From contig CM068825.1 of NCBI GenBank assembly GCA_028554795.2, positions 159,135,553 to 159,199,552 on the forward strand: DNA of 64,000 bases, given 5' to 3'. How positions within the stretch are numbered: the first letter of the stretch is position 1; each line of letters opens with the position of its first letter. A program made the position numbers and the translations under genes. The notes beneath the pieces are model-generated. The model was not told the DNA's origin. It searched no databases and was given only the letters and a program-made list of their open reading frames with translations. This DNA comes from Sinohyriopsis cumingii (taxonomy: Eukaryota; Mollusca; Bivalvia; Unionida; Unionidae). This document shows positions 45,172-57,567 of this stretch, piece after piece.

Positions 45172-47578
45172 CATGAGAACTATCATTAGTTCTTGGTAAA
45201 AATTTGGAAATATTTCAATATTAATATTAATCATTATTAATCAAATTTTCCCCCCAAAGCAGCACAGGTCAAAGATCTCTCCATCTGCAATCTAAATAAT
45301 TTGGAGTTGGGAGGTTGTGGTGTGGTCAAAGATTAAATATTCCAAAGCCTGTTTAGAAATTCTCTGTGTTGTCTTTGACTAACAGCAGTTTGGCATAAAT
45401 GCACTTGACAAAAAAGACTAGCTTTGAAAACAAATTAAACTACTGGCAACAAAAAAGGAGTAAATGTGGGGAAATTCCATATATTGTCAGCAGACAAACA
45501 TGATAACAAGTTTAAATTTGGGGGGTAAATAATCAGATATTTTGAAAATTAAAATTATTTTTATTATTGAAAATTATATTGAAATTTTAAATAAAATAAA
45601 TATTATTTCTGAACTTGCCCCAAAATTGTAGCACATGTATGCCACAGACCTACCCTTCTGCACTTGAAATCATCCTTTAAAAACAACTGTCCAACATGCA
45701 TGCCAAAGCCTTTGTCAAAACTCACTGGTTGATCTATAATTGGCTTGATTTCATTTTCAATTTTTTAAAAACATTTGGATCATAACAATTTTAAGTTAAT
45801 GGTAAACTATAAATGATAATCCATGTGAAACATTACTGATGAGAGCAATTCATTTTCTACAACAAAACTTTTATTATTAAACAACAACAAAAGTGCAGAC
45901 TATTTATCATCTTGATTGTCAAAATACAATCAACGTTTCCTCACAATGAAAAACGAATTTTAAAATAATATTATTATTTGTGAAACAAGTCTCTTGGAGG
46001 GATAGATGCTCTGCCAGCTAAAAAGAATTTCCAAAAACCCAGAATAAGACTATTTCATCTTTTTAACTCATGAGTATTGATATGTATATTTAGTTTGCAT
46101 TGTTTGTTAGTATTTTTATTCATTATATGATGTGGGTTATATAAACTTATATCTTGTAGCGGACCTGATCCAAAAACAAGTTCCTTGTCTACCTGACCAG
46201 AATCAGACTTTTTTTTATTCAGTAAACTAATACACTCTATTGCTCTGCAAGTTTAGGGTTATATATTAAGATTATCTTAGTCTCAGTAAAGGACATACTG
46301 TTTATCATGTTCTTTAGTATAAATTTAGTAAAATACTAATTATAACTTTGTTCTATAAATGAACGTTAGGACCTCATCCAGGTAATTCTTTTGTGTCCAA
46401 GTTTTTATATAATATTGTTTGCTGGAAAAAATTATTTAGTCATGCTGTAAATAAGTTGAAGCAGAATCATTTGTTGTGTTCAGTATTTGAAATGGGCTGG
46501 AATTTATTTATTTAAATTATTTATTCACTGGAAATACAAAGTGCTCGTCTATATTCTTGGGCAGAGATATTAACTTGGAATTATAGTGAATTAAAAACAA
46601 GACTTCTTGAATTGCATTACTGTGATTCATCAAAAGACTGTTGGCAAATCATTACAACTCAGGCCATTGGTACATTATTACATTTGGAATGCAGACCACT
46701 ACAGGCACATCAACAACTTCAGTATTGGAAATTATTTGAAAAACTATTCAAGTTTATTCAGAACCTTATTCATTAGGATTTGTGATAGAAATTCAAGGAT
46801 TATTTGAGATTCAATTTGCATTACCATCAGTTATTTTTTCATTTTCACGTTGTAATCAAGGGAAATAAGTTATTTGTTGAATTTTACAAAACCTGATCGT
46901 TTTGCTCTTTTCTATTACTTATTTAATATTATAGTGTCATAATAGTACCTAAACCATATCTGATATCCTGCAGAAATTTAAACATACCAAATTTGGTCGT
47001 AAAACTATTTACCTATATTGAAATTAATATTTTCACCAAATGCTGTAAAGTGCAGTTCACATTTCTCTATCATGACCTTTGGCCTTGAACCTAATATCAT
47101 GGAGAGAGATCACCAAACTTATATCAGACAAAATCAAGATAAAAACATACTCTGTTTGGTCAAATCTGTAACATAGTTTTTGGAAAAAATTATTATTTGG
47201 TATAAATAAAGATATTTTTCAGAAATATCCACAAACTATGTTAAATGAAGAAAAACAATTCATTCATAATTGTTAGTGTTACCATGCTTTCAAGCTGGAA
47301 ATGTGAAAAACTGAAATCAATTTTTGCTAAAATAAATGTTACAATGCTGACTATGAACTTGTTCATTTGAATGCAGCCAAATACATGTACACTGTCTGGA
47401 TTAAATCTACTTTCATATGTACAAGTCACAAAGTTCTTTGATCTGACCTTAAGTATAGATGTCTGGTGTTCAAAACTTTCACAACAGGGTGGATATGTTG
47501 TTGGTCAGGTGGATATGTTGTTGGTCAGATATGCATCATTTTCATAAAAAACAGAAAATACAGCAAGTGTTTAATGAG
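45170..47578. other. AT-rich, no gene supported
   Basis: Includes old dispersed repeat phrases (GACCTTTGGCCTTGAACC near 47080) and a 20-bp duplication GGTGGATATGTTGTTGGTCA at 47490-47528. Confidence 0.5.
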
Positions 47579-48176
47579 AACCTGTGAATACCATGATTCA
47601 TCCAACCTGTGAATACCAGATTCATCCAACCTGTGAATGCCATGATTCATCCAACCTGTGAATGCCATGATTCATCCAACCTGTGAATGCCATGATTCAT
47701 CCAACCTGTGAATGCCATGATCATCCAACCTGTGAATACCTTGATTCATCCAACCTGTGAATGCCATGATTCATCCAACCTGTGAATGCCATGATTCATC
47801 CAACCTGTGAATGCCTTGACTCATCCAACCTGTGAATGCCATGATTCATCCAACATGTGAATGCCATGATTCATCCAACCTGTGAATGCCTTGACTCATC
47901 CAACCTGTGAATGCCATGATTCATCCAACCTGTGAATGCCTTGACTCATCCAACCTGTGAATGCCATGATTCATCCAACCTGTGAATGCCATGATTCATC
48001 CAACATGTGAATGCCATGATTCATCCAACCTGTGAATAACATGATTCATCCAACCTGTGAATAACATGTTTCATCCAACCTGTGAATACAATGATTCATT
48101 CAACCTGTGAATACCATGATTCATCCAACCTGTGAATCCATTGATTCATCCAACCTGCGAATGCCATGATTCATTC
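47579..48176. repeat. 25-bp minisatellite, about 24 copies
   Basis: The unit is split here as CCTGTGAATGCCATGATT plus CATCCAA. Variants (CCTTGACTC, ATAACATG) recur in blocks, as expected from unequal exchange. Confidence 0.97.
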
Positions 48177-48673
48177 AAGAGTAAAAGTGATCAGATTATC
48201 TGGATAGTTATGATACCATCTTAGAGGCCAGATGAGAAATATTTGAGAAAATGTTTTACAAAACATGACATATTTCTACAGAGTTTAAGTAAAAATGACA
48301 TATCAATGTGTCTGTCTGTTCAGGAAATGTATAGATTTTCATGATGACAATCAAGGCATCCAGAGGATGTCTCAGCATCATTTTAATAAATGAACAAACA
48401 CAAAACATAAAATCAAATCAAATACATAGAAAATGTATGTAAGGCCATCGATTCTGAGAATTTGACAAAGTTTGGGAGATAATTTTGGCATAATTTTCAT
48501 TTTGGCCCAATTACATATAGTGAGTAGTGTTTTAATGAACATGATCCTCTCTTAAAGTGGACAAGTGAAAACAAAATTTTCAAGATAGCTATCGTGTTGA
48601 AGTCTTTTAGTAAAAATCTCAGAAAACTCCATGACACTATGACTATTGATTCATCAGGAGTAGCTATACGACT

Positions 48674-50632
48674 TTCAAGCTGGCCACCATGCAACACATC
48701 ATGCATGTCATATTGACTTTCAAGGTGGCCACCATGCAATACATCATGCATGTCATATTGACTTTCAAGGTGGCCACCATGCAACACATCATGCATGTCA
48801 TATTGACTTTCAAGGTGGCCACCATGCAATACATCATGCATGTCATATTGACTTTCAAGCTGGCCACCATGCAACACATCATGCATGTCGTATTGACTTT
48901 CAAGGTGGCCACCATGCAATACATCATGCATGTCATATTGACTTTCAAGGTGGCCACCATGCAATACATCATGCATGTCATATTGACTTTCATGCTGGCC
49001 ACCATGCAACATATCATGCATGTCATATTGACTTTCAAGCTGGCCACCATGCAATATATCATGCATGTCATATTGACTTTCAAGCTGGCCACCATGCAAT
49101 ACATCATGCATGTCATATTGACTTTCAAGCTGGCCACCATGCAACACATCATGGATGTCATATTGACTTTCAAGCTGGCCACCATGCAATACATCATGCA
49201 TGTCATATTTGACTTTCAAGGTGGCCGCCATGCAATACATCATGCATGTCATATTGACTTTCAAGCTGGCCGCCATGCAACACATCATGCATGTCATATT
49301 GACTTTCAAGGTGGCCACCATGCAACACATCATGCATGTCATATTGACTTTCAAGGTGGCCACCATGCAATACATCATGCATGTCATATTGACTTTCAAG
49401 GTGGCCACCATGCAATATATCATGCATGTCATATTGACTTTCAAGGTGGCCACCATGCAATACATCATGCATGTCATATTGACTTTCAAGGTGGCCACCA
49501 TGCAATACATCATGCATGTCATATTGACTTTCAAGGTGGCCACCATGCAACACATCATGCATGTCATATTGACTTTCAAGGTGGCCACCATGCAATACAT
49601 CATGCATGTCATATTGACTTTCAAGCTGGCCACCATGCAACACATCATGCATGTCATATTGACTTCCAAGGTGGCCACCATGCAACACATCATGCATGTC
49701 ATATTGACTTTCAAGGTGGCCACCATGCAACACATCATGCATGTCATATTGACTTTCAAGGTGGCCACCATGCAACACATCATGCATGTCATATTGACTT
49801 TCAAGGTGGCCACCATGCAACACATCATGCATGTCATATTGACTTTCAAGGTGGCCACCATGCAATACATCATGCATGTCATATTGACTTTCAAGCTGGC
49901 CACCATGCAACACATCATGCATGTCATATTGACTTTCAAGGTGGCCACCATGCAACACATCATGCATGTCATATTGACTTTCAAGGTGGCCACCATGCAA
50001 TACATCATGCATGTCATATTGACTTTCAAGCTGGCCACCATGCAACACATCATGCATGTCATATTGACTTTCAAGGTGGCCACCATGCAACACATCATGC
50101 ATGTCATATTGACTTTCAAGGTGGCCACCATGCAATACATCATGCATGTCATATTGACTTTCAAGCTGGCCACCATGCAACACATCATGCATGTCATATT
50201 GACTTTCAAGGTGGCCACCATGCAACACATCATGCATGTCATATTGACTTTCAAGCTGGCAACACATCATGCATGTCATATTGACTTTCAAGGTGGCCAC
50301 CATGCAACACATCATGCATGTCATATTGACTTTCAAGGTGGCCACCATGCAACACATCATGTATGTCATATTGACTTTCAAGCTGGCAACACATCATGCA
50401 TGTCATATTGACTTTCAAGGTGGCCACCATGCAACACATCATGCATGTCATATTGACTTTCAAGGTGGCCACCATGCAATACATCATGCATGTCATATTG
50501 ACTTTCAAGGTGGCCACCATGCAACACATCATGCATGTCATATTGACTTTCAAGGTGGCCACCATGCAACACATCATGCATGTCATATTGACTTTCAAGG
50601 TGGCCACCATGCCATACATCATGCATGTCATA
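48674..50632. repeat. 45-bp minisatellite, about 43 copies, with 135-bp higher-order pattern
   Basis: The unit is GACTTTCAAGGTGGCCACC, then ATGCAACACATCATGCATG, then TCATATT. Two variable sites (AAGG/AAGC and CAACAC/CAATAC) give unit types. From about 49650 to 50260 they alternate in a regular three-unit (135-bp) order. Two units near 50258 and 50382 share the same 8-bp deletion. Because 45 is divisible by three, long frames stay open on both strands (up to 585 codons); they encode 15-residue repeats and are not a protein gene. Confidence 0.97.
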
Positions 50633-51004
50633 CTGGCATCACTTTCATTTAGTACCAACCAGACATGATACAAAATCCATTGTAGCCATGTTTCATTCTC
50701 AAGAGTACCGAGTACACATTGTAAGTCTTGTAGTGAAAGCCCTATAAAGACAAAACCATCTGGTTAAAAAGATTAGTGATAACAGGACATTTCAGTAGGA
50801 CAATATGTCAGCCATATTAGATTTCTTGAAATTCTAACAGCTCATCTGACATTTTTTGTAAAAAGTAATGTGATGGCCTTATATTTGTGTAACTTAATAT
50901 TAAAGCAGTCAAAGGACATATAACAAGTTGAGACAAAAAAAAGAACCAATGACACACTTAATTATTAAATGTATCAGAACATGCCTCATTTTCTGTTCTA
51001 GATT
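50633..51004. other. Flank of the 45-bp array, remainder of the 150-bp repeat
   Basis: CACTTTCATTTAGTACCAACC and AGACATGATACAAAA match the dispersed 150-bp repeat just after its AAGATGGC part. Confidence 0.6.
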
Positions 51005-51335
51005 TGCTTTAGTGTGATGTGATGTGATTTTGATTTTTAACGTAGCTTTAACAATTTTTCAGTCATATCGCTACGATGTCTGCAGTGTGGCAGTTTATAG
51101 TGATGTCTAGCACTGGGGTATCATGCTGCAGACATGTAGCATTATGTCCCACCCAGTCACATTATCCTGACACCAGGCCGACCAGTCCTAACACTAACCT
51201 CTTAATGCTAACGCCAAGCGAGGCAGCTGTTAGTACCATTTTTTTAAAAAGTCTCTGGTATGACTTGGCCGGGGATCGAACCCACGACCTCCCGCATCCG
51301 AGGCGGACGCTCTAACCACTAGGCCACCGGAGTGG
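51005..51335 (-). mobile_element. tRNA-derived SINE, family 2, copy 2
   Basis: The minus-strand head GCCTAGTGGTTAGAGCG and TGGGTTCGATCCCCGGC are well-kept A and B boxes. The body is colinear with the copy at 44300-44605. Confidence 0.88.
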
Positions 51336-52061
51336 TGATTTGCTTTAGTGTTAATATTATCCTTCCATGTTTAACTAGTTTCCTCTCAAACTAATTACTC
51401 ACGACACTCATTTTTCTTTCTGAAAACAACAGCACAGAATTTCACCCAACAACACTTTCATTTCACTCCGTAACTCTGATGGTGGTTAAATTGAACCACG
51501 TCCCAAAATAGATCTCGCTGGATAATAATAAAAATTGTTGTTAGTGTCTTTTTTTCCTAACTTGGGCCGAGGCTTCATATATTTTGTTTTAAAGGCATGA
51601 TGTGGTGACACACCATCACACAAGCTAGTTAAAAGTCATTTATGTTGTGAAGGACCATGTTGACAGTACACAGCCTGGGGCAATTATTCCATGAGAGGAT
51701 TTGTTACAAGTTTAGGAGCTAAGCTTTCACGTCTATTTTGTCATTTTCTTTATGACTAAACTGTTTAAACCATCGGGAAAATATAATGACCAAACAAACT
51801 TAGCAACATGCCAGTGATTGTCTGACAAAGAAACAATGTGTAAAGTAGAACTAGTCACCTTTGAATTAAGCTTAGTCAGTGACACCTTTATTGTCAATGA
51901 ATAAAAAACAATCTGCAAACTAGACCCAATGACCTTTGAATTTAACTTCATTAAGGTATTTATTTAGTTCAATGATAAACAAAAATAAAAACAATTTGAT
52001 AAAATATAATATTTGAGAGATCCTATGATTAATGTATGGTTGTTCCGAGTCCAGTCAAAAT
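51336..52061. other. No gene supported
   Basis: Two similar stretches near 51835 and 51915 (CCTTTGAATTAAGCTTAG, CCTTTGAATTTAACTTCA) form a diverged duplication. Confidence 0.5.
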
Positions 52062-52285
52062 TTTGATTTGTTGGGCATGTTCATCAATTAGTGACTTAAG
52101 AATCTCTTTGATTTGCTGGGCATGTTCATCAATTAGTGACTTAAGAATCTCTTTGATTTGCTGGGCATGTTCATCAATTAGTGACTTAAGAATCTCTGAT
52201 TTGCTGGGCATGTTCAGTAATTAGTGACTTAAGAATCTCTTTGATTTGCTGGGCATGTTCATCAATTAGTCACTTAAGAATCTCA
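52062..52285. repeat. Second 45-bp minisatellite, five copies
   Basis: The unit is GATTTGCTGGGCATGTTCAT plus CAATTAGTGACTTAAGAATC plus TCTTT. One copy near 52197 lacks a TTT. Unrelated in sequence to the 48.7-50.6 kb array. Confidence 0.96.
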
Positions 52286-53044
52286 CCAACACCCAAACCC
52301 ACAGATATATAAAACAACTCAACCCTTTCTGGAATACAAATTTACAATAAAGGATGGGTACAAAATGTACATTATGGATAGTTATGTATATGTCCTGGTT
52401 TTTAAACGCTTTGCTGATATTGGAATTATGTATTTCAATGTCAGATCCAAAAACGTTAGAATGCTGAAGAAACTATCATATAAATTCCCAAAGAGTATAA
52501 AAATAATGGTGAATATCTATAACTGAGAAAGGGAGAGAAAGAGAAAATCAGAAATTCAAAAAAAGTAAAACACCACACACAACGACATCCCCTTTATTTG
52601 GTGCTATAAACATTAAACATACAAAATCACTTAATCCTAAAACACATTAAAATAACGATAACAAAGTATGTTTTGGTATTTTACTGTGCATGCAACTGTA
52701 ATAGACAAAATAGTCACTAGCTCGGTATGTTAATTTAAATAAAAAAATCTGATTCTTGGGAATGAAAAATTCCAATTATTGATGTGCATGAAGATTTCAT
52801 GCTATTAATGTAATGTGCTCATTTTTTCTAGGTTAGGTATTTGTGGCTAGAAGAGGGTTTTTTTCGATTCCCATCATCTGACCAATATGAATTAGCTACT
52901 GCAGTATATCTCTTGGAAAGGCACTCGACTCCACATGCTTCTGCACAGTACAACTTCAAAAGTGTTGCTCTGTCATAAAAGTCCAAAGGAAGCCACGCTA
53001 TATAGCAAGCAAAATTTTTATTCCCTATACCATATGTCATACAA
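52286..53044. other. No gene supported
   Basis: AT-rich. A 52860-52960 stretch has SINE-body-like TCTCTTGGAAAGGCACTCGA, perhaps a SINE fragment. Confidence 0.45.
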
Positions 53045-53275
53045 TCTGACTGTTGTTGTTGTTGTTGTAGGGTTTAACGCCATGTTTCAGCAGATGATAG
53101 GCTATACATGGTGGCCAGTATTAATGGTGGAAGAAGAACCCAGGAAAACCCTGGAAAGAACCACTGACCCATGAGAAGCTACTGGCAAGCTTTCTAACAT
53201 ACCCACATTGGCTGAATCCGAGACTCGAACCCATGCAGACAGAAGTGAGATGGCAGTGATTCGTAACGGATTTCT
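53045..53275 (-). mobile_element. tRNA-derived SINE, family 1, copy 3 (head truncated)
   Basis: Body and B box (TGGGTTCGAGTCTCGG on the minus strand) match copies 1 and 2. A (GTT)n tail is at 53050-53069. The A-box end is lost near 53270. Confidence 0.85.
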
Positions 53276-53374
53276 CATATACTGTGTATCTTGTAAAATA
53301 AATCAACTACTGGTTTTTAATTAAGTCTGTATCTTTTAAACAAAATAGACAGATATCTTATATACTTTACATTA

Positions 53375-53690
53375 TATTTCAAACAATTAGATACTGTGTT
53401 TGATTACTAAATTAGCAATGGACCAGTCTCAGATACTGTATTTGATCACCAAGTTAGCAATGGACCAGTCCCAGGAACTGTATCTGATGCCCAATTTAGC
53501 AATGGACCAATGATAGATACTGTATTTGATCACTAAGATAGCAATGGATCAGTCCCAGATACTGTATTTGATGCCCAAGTTAGCAACGGACCAGTCATAG
53601 ATACTGTATTTGATTACTAAGACGGCAATGGACCAGTCCCCGATACTGTATTTGATCACTAAGATAGCAGTGGACCAGTCCCAGCAACAA
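53375..53690. repeat. 42-bp minisatellite, about seven copies
   Basis: The unit is AGCAATGGACCAGTCCCAGA plus TACTGTATTTGATCACTAAG plus TT, with substitutions. It ends where the LINE remnant begins. Confidence 0.94.
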
Positions 53691-53704
53691 AAAATAGCTG
53701 CTGA

Positions 53705-54340
53705 CGTTTAAAAGGGTACAGAATGAGTTGCTAATTGCTAAGGGGGTACTTTGAGACCGCAGAAGACTGAAAAAGAACCTGTGCAGTAATAGAACAACTA
53801 CAAGAAGGTCTACGACACAAAACCTTACTTTAGGATCCTGAAATATTCTGGAATTTATTGGTAAAGTGAAAAACATACAAAGACTCACAGCAAACAGCAT
53901 AATGTCTTGGAGAATTCATCTCAAAATTTACGACATCGTACTGGAGGATGCTGAGACCAAAATTTGTGCCTCTTCCAAGGAACCTCGCCATCACCTGCAT
54001 TATTTGTGTTTGCACTATATCATTGGGAGTGATGAGACCAATCGTCTAATATTCACGGATGATCTCAAGTTCTATGAGCACAATGAATTTGAAAGTCTCC
54101 CGGGTCCTGATAAGAATATCACTGCTGATATCCAAATGGACTTTGGTAATGACTAGTGCACAACACTTAGTTGCAAGCCAGGGAAACTAAAAAAGACATG
54201 GCAAGAGAACCTGAGGTTTAAACAACTAGTAAAGACAAAGACTACAAAAAGATCAGAGTTCTTGAAGCATAACAGAATGAAAAATGAAGACATCAATCAT
54301 AACATTTGCTTTAATGGCACTGTCAACACATTATTGGCTA
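53705..54340 (+). pseudogene. LINE reverse-transcriptase remnant
   Basis: Frame pieces in order: QNELLIAKGVL, KKVYDTKPYFRILKYSGIYW (motif A region), LCLFQGTSPSPALFVFALY (motif B, FQGDSLSPLLFVIAL type), RLIFTDDLKFYEHNEF (catalytic xxDD motif), DIQMDFGND and CKPGKLKKT. This is the non-LTR retrotransposon polymerase order. Four or more frame breaks make it dead. Its 5' end abuts the 42-bp minisatellite. Confidence 0.8.
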
Positions 54341-54394
54341 TATCATGCAACTGAGTCGAGAGCCTTTCTTCCATGACACACCAAACAAGGCTGG

Positions 54395-54475
54395 CCTGGG
54401 TAGGTATCACATCTGTGACCCTTGGATTACATGTCCAATGCTTTACCAGCTGAGCTAACATGGCTAAATGGAGCT
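54395..54475 (-). mobile_element. tRNA-like SINE head
   Basis: The minus strand reads GTTAGCTCAGCTGGTAAAGC (well-kept A box), then TTGGACATGTAATCCAAGGG, like a tRNA anticodon arm. The B box is decayed (GGTCACAGATGTGATACC). Not a functional tRNA gene. Confidence 0.65.
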
Positions 54476-54692
54476 AACATGGCTAAATGGAGCTACCATG
54501 GTTAAATGGAGCTACCATGGCTAAATGGAGCTATCATGACTAAATGGAGTTAACATGACTAAATGGAGCTAACATGACTAAATGGAGCTACCATGACTAA
54601 ATGGAGCTAACATGGCTAAATGGAGCTACCATGGCTAAATGGAGCTACCATGGCTAAATGGAGCTAACATGGCTAAATGGAGCTAACATGGT
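54455..54692. repeat. 19-bp minisatellite, about 12 copies
   Basis: The unit is ATGGCTAAATGGAGCTAAC, with ACC and ATGACT variants. The first units overlap the end of the tRNA-like A box (GAGCTAACATGGC). Confidence 0.95.
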
Positions 54693-54744
54693 TGCAGTCA
54701 TTAATACAAGCACCATCTCCATCAAGAATATAGCTGACATCATG

Positions 54745-54960
54745 TACCGTATGTACTCACTTACAAGGCAAGTAAAACTGCAAACTCCACAGACCCAGAT
54801 TTGCTGTCGCTTAATGTTCCAGCAGACCTGAGTCTATACAGTTTGTTAGGAGTAATTAGTAGAGAGTACAACACAGACCCTGATCTGCAGGTGCATTATG
54901 CTATGGCAGATGCTGTTGACTTGATTTTTAAGCGAATACATATAATAATGCATTGAAAAG
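54745..54960. repeat. Relative of the 58.7 kb MITE
   Basis: AACTGCAAACTCCACAGACC, TTTGTTAGGAGTAATTAGTA and ACCCTGATCTGCAGGTGCAT parallel the MITE at 58663-58839. The right end is lost. Confidence 0.6.
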
Positions 54961-54984
54961 AATAAGCAGGCCTGATAAGCAGAC

Positions 54985-55492
54985 ATGGACAGAAAGATTA
55001 TGATGACCAATTTAAGATGAGTGCTACAGACTCTGTAGACATCGACAAACAGACCAGGATGACCAATTTAAGATAAGTGATAAGTGTTACAGACTGTAGA
55101 TATGGACAGATAGACCAGGATGGCCAATTTAAGATAAGTGCTACAGAATGTGTAGATATGGACAGATAGACCAGGATGGCCAATTTAAGATAAGTGCTAC
55201 AGAATGTGTAGATATGGACAGATAGACTAGGATGGCCAATTTAAGATAAGTGCTACAGAATGTGTAGATATGGACAGATAGACCAGGATGGCCAATTTAA
55301 GATAAGTGCTACAGAATGTGTAGATATGGACAGATAGACCAGGATGGCCAATTTAAGATAAGTGCTACAGAATGTGTAGATATGGACAGATAGACCAGGA
55401 TGGCCAATTTAAGATAAGTGCTACAGAATGTGTAGATATGGACAGATAGACCAGGATGGCCAATTTAAGATAAGTGCTACAGTCTGTGTAGA
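54985..55492. repeat. 56-bp minisatellite, about nine copies
   Basis: The unit is GACCAGGATGGCCAATTTAA plus GATAAGTGCTACAGAATGTG plus TAGATATGGACAGATA. The six central copies are almost identical, so expansion or homogenisation is recent. Confidence 0.97.
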
Positions 55493-57262
55493 GGATGAAA
55501 AAAGATGAAGAAAGCGAGACTCTGAAGGGCTTTATTAAACAAATTGCACCTATTACATGAAATTTCTTTACCAAATAGTAGTGTTCAAAAAATGAAACAT
55601 ATAGTCGATATGGGGACCAGCATTCATTACCATTCTTGCTCCACAATTCTGAAGTTTGATCACATGGACAACATTTTTATGTACATCTAATCCAAACGTG
55701 CTGCAGTATTTCATAAAGTTAATTATACAATATATTTTCTTTCTGAGAATTTACAACTGTTTGAGATTTTCTTGCTATAAAAGTTTGAAAGTGATGACAT
55801 TACAAATGCTGAGCTATATCACAACTCAGTCCATCATCAAAAGTATTCTTAGGAGATGTTATTTATAAAGGATCTCTCTCTTTCAGCTGAACAGCGACTT
55901 GATTCAATTGTCATCATGCATATGAGGTATGTTACAAAATTTGTATGCAAGGTATGTTATAACATTTTGTATGTATACAAGATGTTATAAAATTTGTAAG
56001 ACACCATATAAACTTTATGGTATGGGATTCTTAGACATGGATCTAACCTGATTTTATTAATACTCTTATATTCTAATCTTAAGTCAACCCATCTCATCTG
56101 ATTGTCTGCGGGTCTCTGCCCCATAAAGTATTTTGAAATGAGACATCAATTTATCTATTTTGTGAAATTAAGTTTCTCAAATGTATCAACTCTGAAAATG
56201 TGAATTTGTCTGACATTCAATCTTACACCCACATCAATCAATACTTAAAATCTTCCTTCAGTTGTCATTAATTTGGTAGAATTCAAACACAAAATGCAAA
56301 TAGCTGAACCAACACATTATGCAAACAACCTGTTTAAAAACTAACCTTCATATCCTTAAACAAATGGCTAATTCCCATGCTTTCAAATTTCAAATTATTG
56401 CATTTAAAAAATGTTTGCCATATTTAGAACTTTAAATAAGGATTAGTATGACACAGAATAATAAAAAACACCTCTTGATTCATTAACGAGCAATGCTTTT
56501 AATTTAGAAACCATTGTTAAAGTAATAATGTGATAACGAACCCAACAAATAAAGCAACTGATTGCTATATAACACTAAAGTATACCAACATAACTCAATC
56601 TAACATGGAGCTGACATGACAAAGTCATACAAGGAACATTAGGGTCTTAAGAAAATGTTAACACCAACTCATATCAGAATATGCAGAATGCTTCCTGAGC
56701 TACTAGCTGCAAGGATATGCCATAGTGGACCTGAGCTACTGGCTGCAAGGATATGCCACAGTGGACCTGAGCTACTGGCTGCAAGGATATGCCACAGTGG
56801 AGATATGATACTGATGGAAAAAGTGCAATAACAATGCCAACATGAGACCTGAAAAAACTAAACTTTGAAAAGGTATATCTACATGTAATAATCAATTAAC
56901 CTGCCAATTGGCATGCAGAGCTATGCTGATTACCAGAATATCAACAGAAAAACAGAAAGACTGAAACAGAACTAGAAACAGAAGTTGATTACTTTATAAA
57001 GGGTCCTGCATCTCAGTGCAGGGCCATCATAAACTCAAGATTATAATGTCATCTTTTATTATTCTTGACAGCATAAATAAGACCTTGATAATCATATATT
57101 TCCAGGACAATATTCCAAGCCCTGGATGATATGCAAGCAAACAAACAAAAACAAATAAGCAAACTGCATAGTAAAAGATCATACAAAATACATGGAAGAA
57201 AAATTATTCATGAGAAGGTACATGAACACATGTACCAGAAAATTTCCATCAAAAAATAACAA
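55493..57262. other. 3' flank of gene 2, no other gene seen
   Basis: AT-rich, with a 36-bp minisatellite at 56690-56802. A polyadenylation signal cannot be assigned with confidence; AATAAA-like words are frequent by chance. Confidence 0.5.
56690..56802. repeat. 36-bp tandem repeat, three copies
   Basis: The unit is CCTGAGCTACTGGCTGCAAG plus GATATGCCACAGTGGA. The first copy has two differences. Confidence 0.95.
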
Positions 57263-57567
57263 TCAGTCAAACCCAAAGTTCTCTGCATTCATTAGTGTTT
57301 CCACCATGATCTTGAAAAAGGATCTCTTGTCTAGTGTTGTTTTGTCATTCACATACAAGACAAGGTTGTTACCACATGTGTGTGCAGATGGGTGGAATTT
57401 ATGATCATCATGGACAAAGGTCATGTGGGGATCCTCTTCAAAACCCAAAGCTGGAACTTTGCTCGATCCTGTGCAGAATTCCAGCAGCTTGGAAGGTTTG
57501 ATGGTTGATATAAATTCTCTTTCATCAGCTGTTAGGTCCTCATTTAGCTTTTGCAAAAGTGTTTTGC
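57263..57567 (-). CDS. Gene 2 last exon: HECT C-lobe with active-site cysteine and stop
   Basis: Borders: CTTTCAG acceptor and a TGA stop at 57265-57263. It encodes FISTIKPSKLLEFCTGSS, ALGFEEDPHMTFVHDD and then HPSAHTCGNNLVLYV. The Cys in SAHTC fits the catalytic thioester cysteine of HECT enzymes (family form L/P-x-A-x-T-C-x-N-x-L). The C-terminus ENFGFD ends with an aromatic residue followed by Asp; the family often ends in a similar GFG-type tail. All expected C-lobe landmarks are present. Confidence 0.9.

Noticed and set aside
48497..50673. Long open frames (up to 585 codons) on both strands
   Set aside because: They are the trivial result of a 45-bp unit divisible by three; the peptides are pure 15-residue repeats with no flanking coding sequence.
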